DNA of 64,000 bases from Rhea pennata (lineage: Eukaryota > Chordata > Aves > Rheiformes > Rheidae). The notes under the pieces are model-generated. The model ran no database searches. It had not been told where the DNA came from and saw only the letters and a program-made list of their open reading frames with translations. The stretch lies in NCBI RefSeq assembly GCF_028389875.1, contig NC_084665.1:124452602-124516601 (forward strand). Direction: 5' to 3'. The position numbers and the translations under genes are program-made. Every line of letters begins with the position of its first letter. The stretch's first letter is position 1. Shown here piece after piece: positions 1 to 12,900 of this stretch.

Positions 1-2155
1 ACATTGCTGTCTCAACCTTTTCTTTAAAACTATCTAAGGCTTTCCTCTTGGGATACATATTAAAGGGCTCTCCATTTTTAAATATCATAAAATTGTATTT
101 ATATACACTATGCATTGCATTGCACTATATACTGCAAATTAAGTTCTTGTAGTTTTCCTACTTTTCCATTTTTCCTCTATAAAGCTACTTGCAGCTTTGA
201 AGCTTCTTTTCCCCTAAATAGAAGCTATGGGGAGTTGGAGCTGTTGTAAAGATTCCTCTGCAGTAAGCCGGAGGCACTGTGGGTGTTAGTGTGGAAGGTG
301 CATTGATTAGAAATGCTCAGGAAAGTCAGAGCTTAACGGCGAGCTCCTCTGAGCTAACCAGATAATATAGAGACACATACAGATCTTTGAACTAGTCAGA
401 GTTCAAAACAGATTAAAAGGTAGGGTGAGACTAATTTGGCCAAGTGGTGAGATCTGCGTTGGTCTAATAGTCACAGCTTCCTTTATCAAGAGCAGAGGGC
501 AAAAAGCACCTTGCAGGCACTGTTCTTTTCTCCCTAAATCAAAAACCAAAACAGGCCACACAACCAACACCTCAAATGTTCATAATTTTCTCGTATAGCT
601 AAAAGACTTAGTGCAACCAAAGCTCAGGGGAACCCAGATCTTAGAAGCTGGCATCTGTCTTGTGGCAATCTAAAAGTTAGGTGTGATGAATCCTCCTACT
701 TCAGATGTGGTATGTGCACTAAGTTAAAAATATTTCCTTTTAAAAAGTGAGTAATTTGACTTTAGAGGCTGAGTGTGGTATTAACTTATGGAGCATGGCC
801 AGTGGGGCCTATTGCAGCTGAATGATGACCTCTATAGGAGAAGATAAAAACTTTAGCACATAACTTGTATCTGATGTAATGTACCTCTCTGGACCGGGTA
901 TCCAGTTGTGAACACAAGGCTATGACTGCATAATAAACTAGATAAGGCCAGGACACTCTCTCTGACGCTGGAAATTGGGTTCAAGCAGGAAGATCTTGAT
1001 GGTGCAAAACTGATTTCAACTCTTCTTTGTGGCAAAGAGTGGAAAATAATAATAAAAAAAGCATTACTAAATTCAAGAACAACATCCACTGCTCTCTTCT
1101 CTTCCACCAGGCCAGTCCTCTTATTGTAGAAGGCTGTCAGGTTGATCAGACATGATTTCTCCTGCATATATCCATGCTTACTACTCCCAGTCACCTTCTT
1201 GTCCTTTTTATGTTTGGAACTGATTTCCAGGACTCTGCTCCATCACCTCCCCAGGAACTGATGTGAGAAGATATTACTGCAAGGTGAAGGGAGGTTGCTC
1301 TTGTAGAAGGAGAATACTGCAATACAGGCTTGCAACAGTCATGATGTAAGACACGTCAAACGCCAGACTGGCTTGAGAGAACATTTCTGGAGAAAGAATA
1401 TGACCAGTTTGGATGACACTACTGACTTTCCTGTTGGGGAACCATAGGGGAATAGGACCAGTTTGGATGACACTATTGACTTTCCTGTTGGGGAACCATA
1501 GGGTACAACAGGATCCTCTCCTACGGCTACACGAACAATACATCCCAGGGCTGTTGATCAAGGCTAATCAGGTCTTCCGGGCAACTGACAGCTCTCAGAG
1601 GCAGAGATATCATCGTTCAAGTCTCTGTTCCTGACAACTGTTGACACTCCAGCAATTCTTGATAGTTAATCCTAAAAGTGTGTCATATCTGGGGAATGGA
1701 GGAAATTCTTCCTCCCTTGCAACCTTCCTTTTCCTGGGGAGAAGACAAACTCAGAGGCCTATATTTTGAAAGAGAGAAACCTCATGAAGCTAGATCTAGG
1801 TCAGAGGTGCTCATAGCCACCTTTTCCCTCAGATGCTGTTGCCAGTTAATGCTCCCTTTTGAAGAAACCTTTCCCTTCTGAGCAGCTCTATATTTCCCCT
1901 CAGAAAGCATTGCAAGGACTGAATCAGGCAGGTAGTGGATGCTGCACCTCCGTTTTTGGTGCTGAATCTCCTGGGCCTGACACCAGCAGCTGAGTTTTAG
2001 GCAAGCATGTGATCTCCAGCAGCAGGTCTGGGACCATACTGCAAATTGTCATTTGCTTCAAGCTACAATTCCCTCTTGTTTGTTCTGGGGCTAGTATCAC
2101 CTACAAGAGTACCCTGTTTGGATTGTGTTTGCAAGAGGAAAACTGCTCTCTGATT
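1..2155. other. Intergenic sequence, no gene recognised
   Basis: AT-rich unique DNA. Short open frames (853-1194, 1274-1561, 1413-1634) show no family motif. The only structure is the 54-bp tandem duplication at 1402-1509. Confidence 0.6.
1402..1509. repeat. 54-bp tandem duplication, two copies
   Basis: The unit beginning GACCAGTTTGGATGACACTA starts at 1402 and again at 1456. The copies differ at a few positions (ACTACTGAC against ACTATTGAC). Because 54 is divisible by three, both strands stay open across it and produce repeat-containing open frames, which I take as incidental. Confidence 0.85.
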
Positions 2156-2763
2156 CACAGAATCATATAATCAATAAGGTTGGAAGGGACCTCTGGAGAT
2201 CATCTAGTCCAACCTCCTTGCTCAAGCAGGGTCACCTAGAGCATGTTAGACATGGTTGCATCCAGGCGGACCTTGAAGATATCCACAGAAGGAGACTCCA
2301 CAATCTCTCTGGGCAACCTAGTCCAGTGCTCTGTCACTCTCACAGGGAAGAAATTCCCCCTCACGGTGAGACGGAACTGCCTGTGCTTCAATTTCTGCCC
2401 ATTGCCTCTTGTCCTGTCACATGGGACAACTGAAAAGAGTTTGTTCCCGTCCCCTTGACACCCTCCCTTCAGGGACTTGTACACATTGATCAGATCCCCC
2501 CTCAGTCTGCTCTTCCACAGGCTAAAGAGGCCCAGCTCTCGCAGCCGTTCCTCATAGGGCAGGTGCTCCAGCCCTCTGATCATCTTTGTAGCCCTATGCT
2601 GGACCCTCTCCAGTAGCTCCATGCCTCTCTTGTCCTGAGGAGCCCAGAACGGGACACAGTCCTCGAGATGAGGCCTCCCCGGGCTGAGGAGAGGGGCAGG
2701 ATCACCTCCCTCCACCTGCTGGCAACAGTCATCCCAATGCATCCCAGGAGACCATTGGCCTGG
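2156..2763 (-). mobile_element. CR1 LINE fragment, 3' part, 5'-truncated
   Basis: A non-LTR retrotransposon remnant. The minus strand translates without a stop through the C-terminal part of the CR1 ORF2 protein: [69 protein letters not shown] and [13 protein letters not shown]. The 3' end lies at 2156, where the plus strand reads CACAGAATCATATAATC. The truncation point is close to 2763, after the codons for ANGLLG. The open frame of 168 codons has no function on its own, as the reverse transcriptase core and endonuclease are absent. The similarity to the copy at 42.4-42.99 kb suggests a fairly young subfamily. Confidence 0.93.
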
Positions 2764-5700
2764 GAGAGAGCCTACTCTTTTGCCAGATAGTCTGGGATGT
2801 TGTCAGGATCTCTGGAGCAAAGGCCAGGCCATTTTGCGTATGTGGAAGGTGTCCTGGAAAACAGTGCAGGGCTTACGTCCAGCTGTGTGCCAATTGGCCT
2901 GTTTCTACCCCACCTCCCCAAAGGAGACAGAAGGGCACAGTGCTTGTCCTGCCTTGCACATATTTGCAATTTAATTATTAACAAGGAATGAGTCAGGTGC
3001 TAACTTTTTAAATGAAGTGAGAGAGTGATTCTGGATTGCTTCCTGAGAGATGGGTGCCAGGTTACATCGGTGCGGTGTTTGAGAGCAAGCACTGCCCCTA
3101 CCCACCTGTGCAAGACTCTTTGGCATTTTGGGAGGAAGCTGGGAGAGCTGGAGGTGTCTCCTGAAATGCAGTGGGAGTGGGAGTGCAACCCCGGCTCCAT
3201 TCCCCTTGCCAGCTCGGTCCTGCTGAGTTCCTCCAGTGATTGCTATGAGCAGGGTAGAATTATCATAGGCATTGGTACAGGCTGTGAGTGTTTCCTCTCT
3301 CTTTTTCTTTCATTTTTTTTTCTCCTCAGTCTTATCCTTAAATGCAGAGAGATGTTCACGATATTTCATCTTGAATGTCTTGAGTTTTTGAGATTCTACT
3401 TCAGGCTAAAATCTTTGGCTCCTCCAAGGTCTGATAGGTGGTTTCTCTAGACATGTCTTGAACCAACTGAGCTTCTAGCAGAGTATTTACTAAGCTCAAA
3501 TACTGCCCTGTGGTGTTTTACATAGTGTAGGAGTGAGAACTCATGCATTCTTTCAGTAGTATGAAAAAAATTTGGTTCTTGGTTGTCTCAGTAACAAACT
3601 TAGTAGATCAAGAACAATTCTTTTCAAATTTTCAGTGCTTCTTGTGTAAAGTGAACGAGATAAAATGGACTGAAGAATCGTTGGTCTGCCCGTTGGCCAA
3701 TCTTTCTGTAAAATTGTGAGAGCTGTCTATGTTGGCTATGTCCACCCAACATAGGTGAGCTCTCAATTTTTTTCTAAATTGTCCCGGGAACATTTTTTGT
3801 CCTGGCCAACTAGTCATTCACCAGCTCTATTCCTGGACAAAGTTTTCAGGTACCCCTGGGCCAGCGTTTTTGATGCAAGCACCTGGTCTTGGAGGGAAGA
3901 AACCAGTGTACTGGCATCAATTCATTGACAGTGCTCACTGCGCAACTGGCATTGAGTCAAGAGAATGGATCTTATTTTCTGTTGATCTTAATGGGACAGA
4001 TACAACTATATTAGGTTCTGAAAACATGCCACAGACTATTTTTGCAAGAAGCAAATTACAAGTATTGTGGTAGCAGGTTGGTCTGGGTAGAAGCCAAGTT
4101 GCGGTGGGAGCAACTGTATGTATGGAGTTTTTGTGAGTGCTTGTGTGTGGAGAGAAGGCCTTCCCACACTGAGACCACCTGAAACTTTCAGTCAGGACTG
4201 ATTCACTCAGTAACCACTGAAAGCACAGCATTGGTTGCTGTTCCAAACAAGGCTGCATCCACAGAAGCCATTTTTATTCAAATACGATTAACTCGGTTTC
4301 ATTCGGTGGAAAATCTTTTTTATTTTTCAAGGCTTCAGTTAATCTCACTAATATGCACGTTATCCTGAACTAGTTTTGGCTTCCGGATGTTGAATTTCCC
4401 CGTGTTTTCATTTGATCATCTCCTACATGTCTGCCCTGTAGTTCTGAATCAGGTCAACATCTAATGTTGTCTTGCTGAAGGCTGTACTGTGTGTGTGTAT
4501 TCGGGATATTGTTGAAGGGTAAAATGTTTGAGGAACTATGAGCTGCCTAGGAGGTGAGGTAGAAGAAAGTTTCCGGGTCTCATTGTGCATTTCTGTGATC
4601 TGTACAATAACATTTGAGCCCTGAGACTGCTTCTTGGCCTCTTTCCTAGATTTTAGCCATCTAAAAGACAACTTTCCAGGCTAAACTAGTCTTCTACGAT
4701 CTCTCTTTGTCAAAAAGGAAAGAAAGACCAATCTATAAATGATCAATAGGTTAGGTAGAGTAAATCTCCCTCTAGAAGGATCAGTCTTTTTTCTCGATTT
4801 TTTTGAGGGACCCTGAAGGACTAATTTCTCTGGAGCAGCATTTTTTTGCAGAGGAGAAAAATCAGTACTTGGTAGACAAGGTTCTAGGTTATTATCGAAA
4901 GAATATAAGACAGAACTGGAGAGCAGAACACTTTTATTTTTTTCTCTTTTGTTTTAACTAACTAAATATAACTATTTATTAACTAACTAAATATAACTAT
5001 CAGAGCATCATTCTAAAAGATTTACTCACAGTGTGTAGTACTTTCTCACACAAGTATTACACTGTATTAAACACCTACAGTCACTGATATTACCCTAGTT
5101 GCTGCAGATGAATGAAAGACCTTTTGAATTCTCAAATAGGATTTTGAAGAATAAGATTTTTAGTCTCTCTACATATGCAAATTTTTCAAGTATTTTGACA
5201 CTTTTTTTGTTAATTATGCACAAAATACTTATACAATTTTTACATATTCAACATAAACATATTCGTCATTCTTCATTTTTACAAAAAAATAATTGTTTGA
5301 AGGCTTTGTAAGAGTAAAAGATTCCTTCCAGCTAACAAAGTAGCAAACATTCAGTCCTTGCACATCTGCAAAAGAAAATATCTCAAATAGTGCAAAGTGT
5401 ACTACAACAATCATGTATTGTCAGTCATAGATAAGAATCTGATGCACAAAGCAGTGGACAGCCTTGTCTAGTATTTTTGTTAAGTTTTTCAAATAAAAAT
5501 ATGTTAACAAAATAGAAAAAAATCTCCTGTGTTATTTCGTATGAGAGGAGGTTTCCCCTTAAATATAAGTAAGACTTGAAATAAGGTGCCAATACAAAAG
5601 TCTTGAAAGTTCGTTTACTGTAGCTTGTCCTTCAGAGAGCTTAGTGGTGGTTTTGTACATCTGAATAAAGTCTAGAGGCACTATAACCTTTTGTTAGTTC

Positions 5701-6828
5701 TTCGGCTCTTGTCCAATGCCTCTTGATGAAAAACATCATTTAGGTATGCACAGACGTGTGACTCAGCTTCCATTCACTATTATCTCATGGAACTTCAATT
5801 CCTCAATTTTTGTCTTGCTTAACTGGGCAGTTATTATAATCAGCACTTGTTTGTAATTAATTCATCCTAATTTAGCTTCAATTTTCTGTTTCTGCTTTGT
5901 CTTGTCTTAGGAGGAAGTGACTTCAAAGGTAGAGAGTCGCCACACAGATGTTCTCAACTCAAGTCTTTTGCAGTTTGAACATAGCTGCTTTCTGACCAGT
6001 CCTTAACAACACACACTTTTCCTTCGAGTAAACATTTTGTTCAGGTTATATATATACATATATTAACAGCTCTATCATCCACTTGTTAACATTGGCTTTA
6101 GCAAGACAGTATTACATAATATATATATATATATATTTTTTGTAGCTCCTACTGGATTCCCTTATTCTGTCTTTGAAATAGATTATTAATTCTGTGCCGA
6201 TAATTAAATTTGTCACCAGTTCACTTTGTTCTCCTTTTAAATAAACATGGTAACAAAAAATCTTGTCACTCCTAGTGCCACTTAGCATATTTCCTCAATT
6301 GCTATAATCCATGTTTTGCAGTGAAAATTATATCAGCATTTTGTTTCCTGTCATTTAATCATTCTCTGATTTATAGTAGATTTTTTTCCCCAACCAACAA
6401 TACGACATAGTTTCTTAAGAAGCCAATCTTGGATACTTTGATGAAAACCTTATTAGAATCCAAGTAAAAAATATCGATCCATTCCTTCATTACCATCTGC
6501 TTAATTACCTCTAAGCAGTTAAAGGTTGTGACTCTCACTCAGGAATCTTACAATTAAATAAGGTATCTTGTAAAGGCTTGAAATGTACAGATTATTTCAA
6601 TGGCTGTATTGTCTCAGTGATGACAAATGGTAACATACAGATAACTTTCCAGAACAATTCATGCTTTTTTCTCATTTTAGATGATCAAGTATATCGGAAG
6701 GAACCAATTATTTCAACTGATCTTAGCATAATGACAACATACTCTAAAATAAAGCTTATTTTATACAAAAATATAGCTATCTACAGCTCCTTCTTGAAAA
6801 TCAGGAGTGGTCAGGATGGTACTCAGAT
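2764..6828. other. Intergenic sequence downstream of RHAG, no gene recognised
   Basis: AT-rich DNA. It has a 21-bp sequence (TAACTAACTAAATATAACTA plus T) repeated at 4955-4975 and 4980-5000, and an (AT)n tract near 6119-6136. Open frames at 3025-3450 and 3935-4258 are not recognisable proteins. Confidence 0.6.
6119..6136. repeat. (AT)n microsatellite
   Basis: Eighteen bases of alternating AT followed by a T run. Confidence 0.9.
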
Positions 6829-6834
6829 TTTATT
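6829..6834 (-). terminator. Candidate RHAG polyadenylation signal AATAAA
   Basis: The first AATAAA on the minus strand after the RHAG stop, 57 nt downstream, implying a very short 3' UTR. Sites further down are possible. Confidence 0.4.
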
Positions 6835-6890
6835 TAACATTAAAAATTGAAACAGCACCATTAAGACGACAATTAAAATCTTTTTTTTTC

Positions 6891-6968
6891 CTACATCATG
6901 GCTTCAGATCTATTGTGCTCATCATGGTAGTTGGAATGAATTTCAGGTAGTTTCTCCTCTTCTGGAAC
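6891..6968 (-). CDS. RHAG: RHAG coding exon 10 (residues 396-420 and stop)
   Basis: Acceptor ATGGCAG|GTTCCA; 25 codons then TAG. Encodes an acidic, histidine-containing cytoplasmic tail beginning [19 protein letters not shown] and ending in SEAMM. Human RhAG stops soon after VPKTR, so this tail is about 20 residues longer. The splice join GAG|GTTCCAGAAGAG and the VYW-VP register support the assignment. Confidence 0.88.
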   Translation of the reverse strand, partial: VPEEEKLPEIHSNYHDEHNRSEAMM

Positions 6969-9900
6969 CTGCCATAAAAACCAAAGAAGAGTTCAGCTGA
7001 TGACACAGAGAACTCATTTTGTCCTTAGAAGAGATTAATGTGCGCTGCTGAGGTCATTTTCTTTATATGTATTACCTATTTATTAACAGTGACCCAGACT
7101 TACATCAGCCAGCAATTCTGAATTCTGAGGAATGAATTCAGGGTGTTCTTAATAAAAGAACACCCTAACATTCACTTTAACTACCAGTGTGCAAAAGTCC
7201 TATTTGGGCTTTTGAAGAGCTCTGAGGAAAAAAGATGTTCATCTCTAATGAAATTCAGAGGAAGTTGTATGCCAAATATAAATCTCTTTTCCTACTAAAG
7301 CTCACTTACTTTATTTCTGTGAGTAGTTCTACTGATACTACTGGACCTCCAACTGAGCACAGTTGTATTATCCCTGGTCAACACAGGGATAATTCAGTCA
7401 TTCACACTCTGTGAATTCCTCAGTCACACTTCAAAATTTTCTTCTTCCTGCCATTTTTCAGCATGTATGTAAGAAAGCCTGTTTCAAGTCTTGTTGTAAA
7501 CAATGCTTGTGACTCTTCCAAGGTCAAACAGCAAATGACTTGCACAGCTGCTCTTAAAAGGTGCTTTTTTTCTGATTGTCATCTCTACAGCTGATCTTTT
7601 GGCTCACAACTTCCCCTTAGACCACAAGTTTTCTCTGACTGAAAGCCAAATTGCATTGTTCCTGCAGAGACTTATTCATGAGAAATTTTGTAAATTCTCC
7701 TTTCGGGTTCACGATATTTTATTTACATGGAATTTATATCATGCCTTTTTGAGCTTGTCCTAGTATAAAATATAAGATTTTATTTTGCCTTTTTGAGCTC
7801 ATCCTAGTATGAAAGACAAAATTCAAGTTGCTTGATTTAAGAATATATTGTCAGTCTGTATTGAAAGGAGATGCAGAAACTCTACAAACAGAACTCTGAG
7901 TTTCTTAGGTTAGCCAAGATGAAATGTGTGTTTGAGTTTGTGCATTCAATTGTAGTCATCTAAGTCAGAGATATGTGTGGGACTGAACTGATCAAATCTA
8001 GATGTCTGCAATGCAGAGCTCTACATCTCAAGTAGTCAATGAAGGGTCCATCACAATCATCAGAGGGGACTTTTAAGATCCTAATTCATATAACCCTAAA
8101 ATAGATCTGAAATGATTCAAATGAATAGAAAAGCTATCTTTCTTTGAGTATAGAAGAAGTATTCAGATGTAGTTGTTTCTCATCCCTGTCTGTGTTCATG
8201 TTTAAACCAATAGTGCCAAGAGGCAGATCTTCTAAGCAATAACCTCAATGGTCGGATCACTCAATCAGGAAGCAGAAGAGCTCAGTATAAGGGAGACTGT
8301 CCCTATAAATACTGAATGTATCTTCTAAATTTCATTTGGTAGGAAATTTTAGATGACACTAGAAAAGCAGCTAAGACTCTTCCTAAATACATTCCTAAAC
8401 ATCATCAAGGAAGAAGGAACCTGCAGAGCAAGCAATTAAATGGAGTGAAAGTAATTCTAGTTTCAATTCGTTGATTGTATTTCTACTTTATGCTCAAGAC
8501 TAGTCTAATGTGAAAGATATGACTAGGTAAGAAGTCCAGAAAGATCCTGAAGGCCTGATGATGTCAAAGCCTGAGGCAAGGCAGTGGTTTCAAAGTTGAC
8601 TTGTGTGTGTAAATGATCCTTTCTATTTTAACGAAGGGTCATGCTGTGTCCCCACAAATCCCAGCAGAGCAGGACTGTAGAGTGCGGTGCATCTTCCTGT
8701 ACAACAAAATTGAAGCTTCTCCATCAGGATCATTTTCCAGCTATGGATTATATCTTACCTCCCAATAAACAGAGTCATCAAAGCAATTCTGATCAGATGC
8801 TTGTCCCAAGAAGGGCAGCTTTAGAATGCCACCTGCAGGAAAATGGATATCAGAGGTTAAAAAATGGACATTGTGCCCCAAAAGATGTTTCTCAGAGGTG
8901 CCCTGGGGAGTCATGTAAGTTCTTTGTTGTTTTTTCTAGTCTACAGAAATGTGCAGCCCTCCTGGGATATCATGCCTCTTATTATCAGAGGTGATGCATG
9001 TTGCTGCATGCTGACATTGATGAGAGCTTGTTTTTAGCTGCACAAGTCCTTTCTAGATTTCATCCCTGATTTTACTGTTTCAGTTTGAACTTTTGTTTGG
9101 AAAGTATCCATTTTTTCCCCCTCAGGAATGATGCTGTGACCTGGGATATGTCCTCAAGCAATCTTCCCAAGTATAATCAAGTTACCAGCTTTTGGACATC
9201 ATATATAGCAGCTACACAGTACCGGTTTGTCTGAGATCGGTGGCTCAGATTATAGAATTTTCCCTTTACTCTACACATACCAGAGTACCTACAGGGATCC
9301 TCCATCAGACTAAGAAATCCTCAGCTGAAGTCTAGCTTTTAGGAGAATACATTCTAGTGGTTTAGAGTTACCAATATTGAGCCAGAAGGAACCACTATAT
9401 CATCTCAGTTGATTCTTCTCTGCATATAAGGCACAAGAGATGTGAATCACATGCAGAAATCCAGTTGCCTTTGGGCATGGGCCAGGCATGGGCCCCTTGT
9501 AAATCCGGTGTCATATTTACCAGCCTAATATAGATAAATCAAATCTTTGATTTTTTCCCCTGAAATTGCTGACACATGGAAGTTTTCCTTAGGCACATCT
9601 CTAAATTCACATTACTTTCGACTGACAAATACGTTGTACTGACCTGTCAATATTCCACCTGCCAGTGCAATTCCAATCGTGCTGCCCAGGGCAGCAGCCT
9701 GCATGCTAGGTGTAAAGTGGACAGTTGCCCTGAAAAAGACAGAAAAGTAAACCACAGACAACTAAAAATTGTTCCATCTTGAGGTAGAGCTTTTGGCTTA
9801 CAGCTCTGTTTGTGTTTGCTCTCTGCCGGACAGGATGACTCATATGCAGAGTTTTAACCTAAAACAAGACTGAAATAAGATCAGTCTCACATGTTTTATG

Positions 9901-12900
9901 CCTTGGCCACAGCACTGATAAGTTCTTTGAAATGGTTGTTAGTATCTTATAAGCCTTCTGGGAATGTTCCCCTTTGTGAAAAAGACCACCATTTCATCTT
10001 CCCGTAGCCTTCTTTGTAAAAGAGTAGAAATAGCCCATTTTGTCAATTGATCTTTTTCTTGGATATCTTACAGCTACCAGCAGTGCAATTGTAGAATCAT
10101 GATAATGATTCTATTACTTTCGAAGTGCTGTGCTTGAGTTGTTGCTTTCTATGATTCTTTTAATTTTTACCCAAACTGTTAATTTGGAACAAACTTGGCA
10201 TAGAAACAGTATATTAAAGGCAGGATACCAAGAAGAATTGGATTTAAACCAGAAAATCATGTCTGGCATCAAAGCAAAGGTGCATTTTGTGAAAATAAAT
10301 CATAATTAGATCCAAGGAAGAGAGAAAAAAAATTAGAATAAGCCTTCACTAAAAGAAACCTCTTTCTCTCTTCTCTCTATAACCTACCTGATTTCTGTTC
10401 TCACTGCAGTTACGATGATGCCTGCAATACCTCCCATTATTCCAGGTAAACCATGTAAATTATGGACTCCACAAGTGTCTTGAATGTTCAGCTTGGAGGC
10501 CATAAAAGGCTGAAATGAGAGGAAACACAAAGTTTATAGTGAATTTATAGTCTTCCATTCTCTGTAGACCACTAGGCAGAAGAAATAAGCAGAGAAGAAC
10601 AAGTAAACATGTTTCGTGTACATGGGTGAAGTTTGGCTATAAAACTTGCTATCTTCCCCTTCATTGTGAAACTATATACGTGGAGAAAACTGAGTAGCTA
10701 AGTATAACGGTACAAATGTACAATGTGCCATCGTAAGCGTAGTGGTGCAAAACATGGCAGTTCTGAGATGTTGCTGATCTTTTCAGCCACTGTAACAAAA
10801 ACTTAACGGAGTGGTTAATATATATTTGCTTGTTCTGAGACTACTAGTCACTAATTTTCTTCCAGAATGTTTCTCCGTTAGGAAATGCCAGTTTGTTGAA
10901 ATCAAAACAAGCAGCACTCCCAAAATGGAGAGTTTTAGTCAGAATATTTTGTTTCCACATTTTGCATATGAAACACTTCCATTTTGGACTTCAAAATTAT
11001 TTTCCATTACAGATTTATTTAGAAATCTTAAAACATTGAAATTCAATTAATGCTGTTTCAGTGTTAATCTGAGACACAGTTTTGTTGGTGGAGGTTGCTT
11101 GGGAAAAATGGGCTTGGAACAATCATTCAAGATGATTCACAAGCATATATTTAAGTCACACTGATTTTAAAATAGGTTAACTAGTACATGCAGTCTATAG
11201 AGTATAGGCTGGTTACTAAAATTCCTTTCTAGTAAACCAATGAAGCGATAAAGAGAGCAGGGGCAGATCTTAAATACTTACAGTCAAGAACTTGAACCCA
11301 AGGACAGAGATGATCCCAGCAATGCTCCCAATGACCATTGCAGAAAAAGGGTAGATTAACAAGTCAGCACAGGTACCCACTGCTACACCTCCTGCCAGGG
11401 TGGCATTTTGAATGAGAACCTGCACAGAATATACAGCCGTGAAGATGATATATGTAGAATAGAGACTTTTGGGGCGTCTGAATGACTTTTAAGCCTTGCT
11501 TGCATTTTTTTTTTTTTTAATTTCATTAGAAATAAATTGTCCACTGAAGGTTGAATAGGAATTTAAAATGTGCCTCCCTATTACTCTTTCTGGATTTGAT
11601 TCGAAACGACTCTGAGACAGTTTAATCTGGGTCTACTATGGGCCTGTCCCACTTCCTGGCTTCTGACAGCAGAATCCCCACCCTTTCTCTGTGAAGTTAC
11701 TGAAGTTCATCCAAACTCTTACTAAGCCAGGCTGAACTAGCAAGAACTGCATCCCACAACAGCAACAAATTCTGAAAAGTCGTTGAACTGGATCAGTTCA
11801 CACTGGGCTTAGAGGAGCACTGCAGCAGTACAAAGTAGTGGGTGAAAACATAAGGATTTTAGGGCAAAAGAGGGAAACATAGGATCCTGGCATCTCCAGT
11901 CTTGTCTGGCTTTGGCTGTTGCGCAGCTGAACTCTTAGACTATCACAGAATAGGTCAGTGCCTTCAGAGAATTATTTTAGCTATTTAAATACAATAATTA
12001 ATGTAAGAACTTCTTAGGAATAAGACCTTCAAATACACCTGAACTTTGGAGTAATATGCCTATGGCTTTTGTCTGCAGCTGGTTCTGTGGACAAGAGAAG
12101 ACAAGGGAGCAGGACCATTGCTATAATATCTGAGAGCACTGGGGTTCTCCAGATGAACTGATCCCATTGAGGAAGCGTATACAAGGAGGGATGACTCAAA
12201 GTCCAATCTAACACTGTGTCTTTTAGAAGCATAATAGTCCTGATTTTGCCCACACGGTGAGCAAAGGCTCCAGACAGCTCACAGATGCTGGAAATCTACA
12301 GTATTATTCCTACTTTAGAGGAGTGACCCAATTTAACGGAGGGCTTTGCATGATTCTTACCATACTGAATTTGCCTCTGTGGTCCACCAGGCTGGAGAGG
12401 GCAAATGTTACGACAGTACATGCAGCAAGAGAGTAGTAAGTGTTGATAATTGCTTTAGTCTGGTACTCTTGGTCATCTACAACGGCAGAGTTAAAACTGG
12501 GCCAAAACAGCCAAAGGAATAGGGTGCCTGGACGAATATAAGACAAAACCAAACAAAGATTGCTCAGTCATAAGGGGTATTTTAATGCAAAAGATTCAAT
12601 GCAAAAGACCTGCCTAAAAAAAAAAAAAAAAAAAAAGACTCCAGAACTGTATGCAGAAAATGGATGCAGCATAACAACAGGCAATCTTAAAAACAAACTG
12701 AAAGAACAGCTAGACAACTAAACAGAGCTCACTATTACTTCCCTGTGTTTCTTCTACTTACCAATCATGGCAAATATGTCAGAGTGGTAGGTTGATTCTT
12801 CATTTTCATGTTTCTTTTTCAAGCCAGGACGATACAAGACTAGGGCTACAGCCAAACCAAAATAAGCTCCAAAAGCATGGATAGTCATTGAGGCTCCAGC

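Noticed and set aside
2125..2458. Plus-strand frames over the CR1 copy
   Set aside because: They are complementary to the CR1 ORF2 remnant, which reads on the minus strand.
3935..4258. Minus-strand frame containing SQCGKAFSPHTSTHKNSIH, resembling a C2H2 zinc finger
   Set aside because: The first zinc cysteine is tryptophan, the leucine and histidine spacing is wrong, and there is no second finger or linker. Chance similarity is the simpler reading.
8641..8994. 117-codon plus-strand frame
   Set aside because: It is antisense across RHAG exon 9 and has no independent support.
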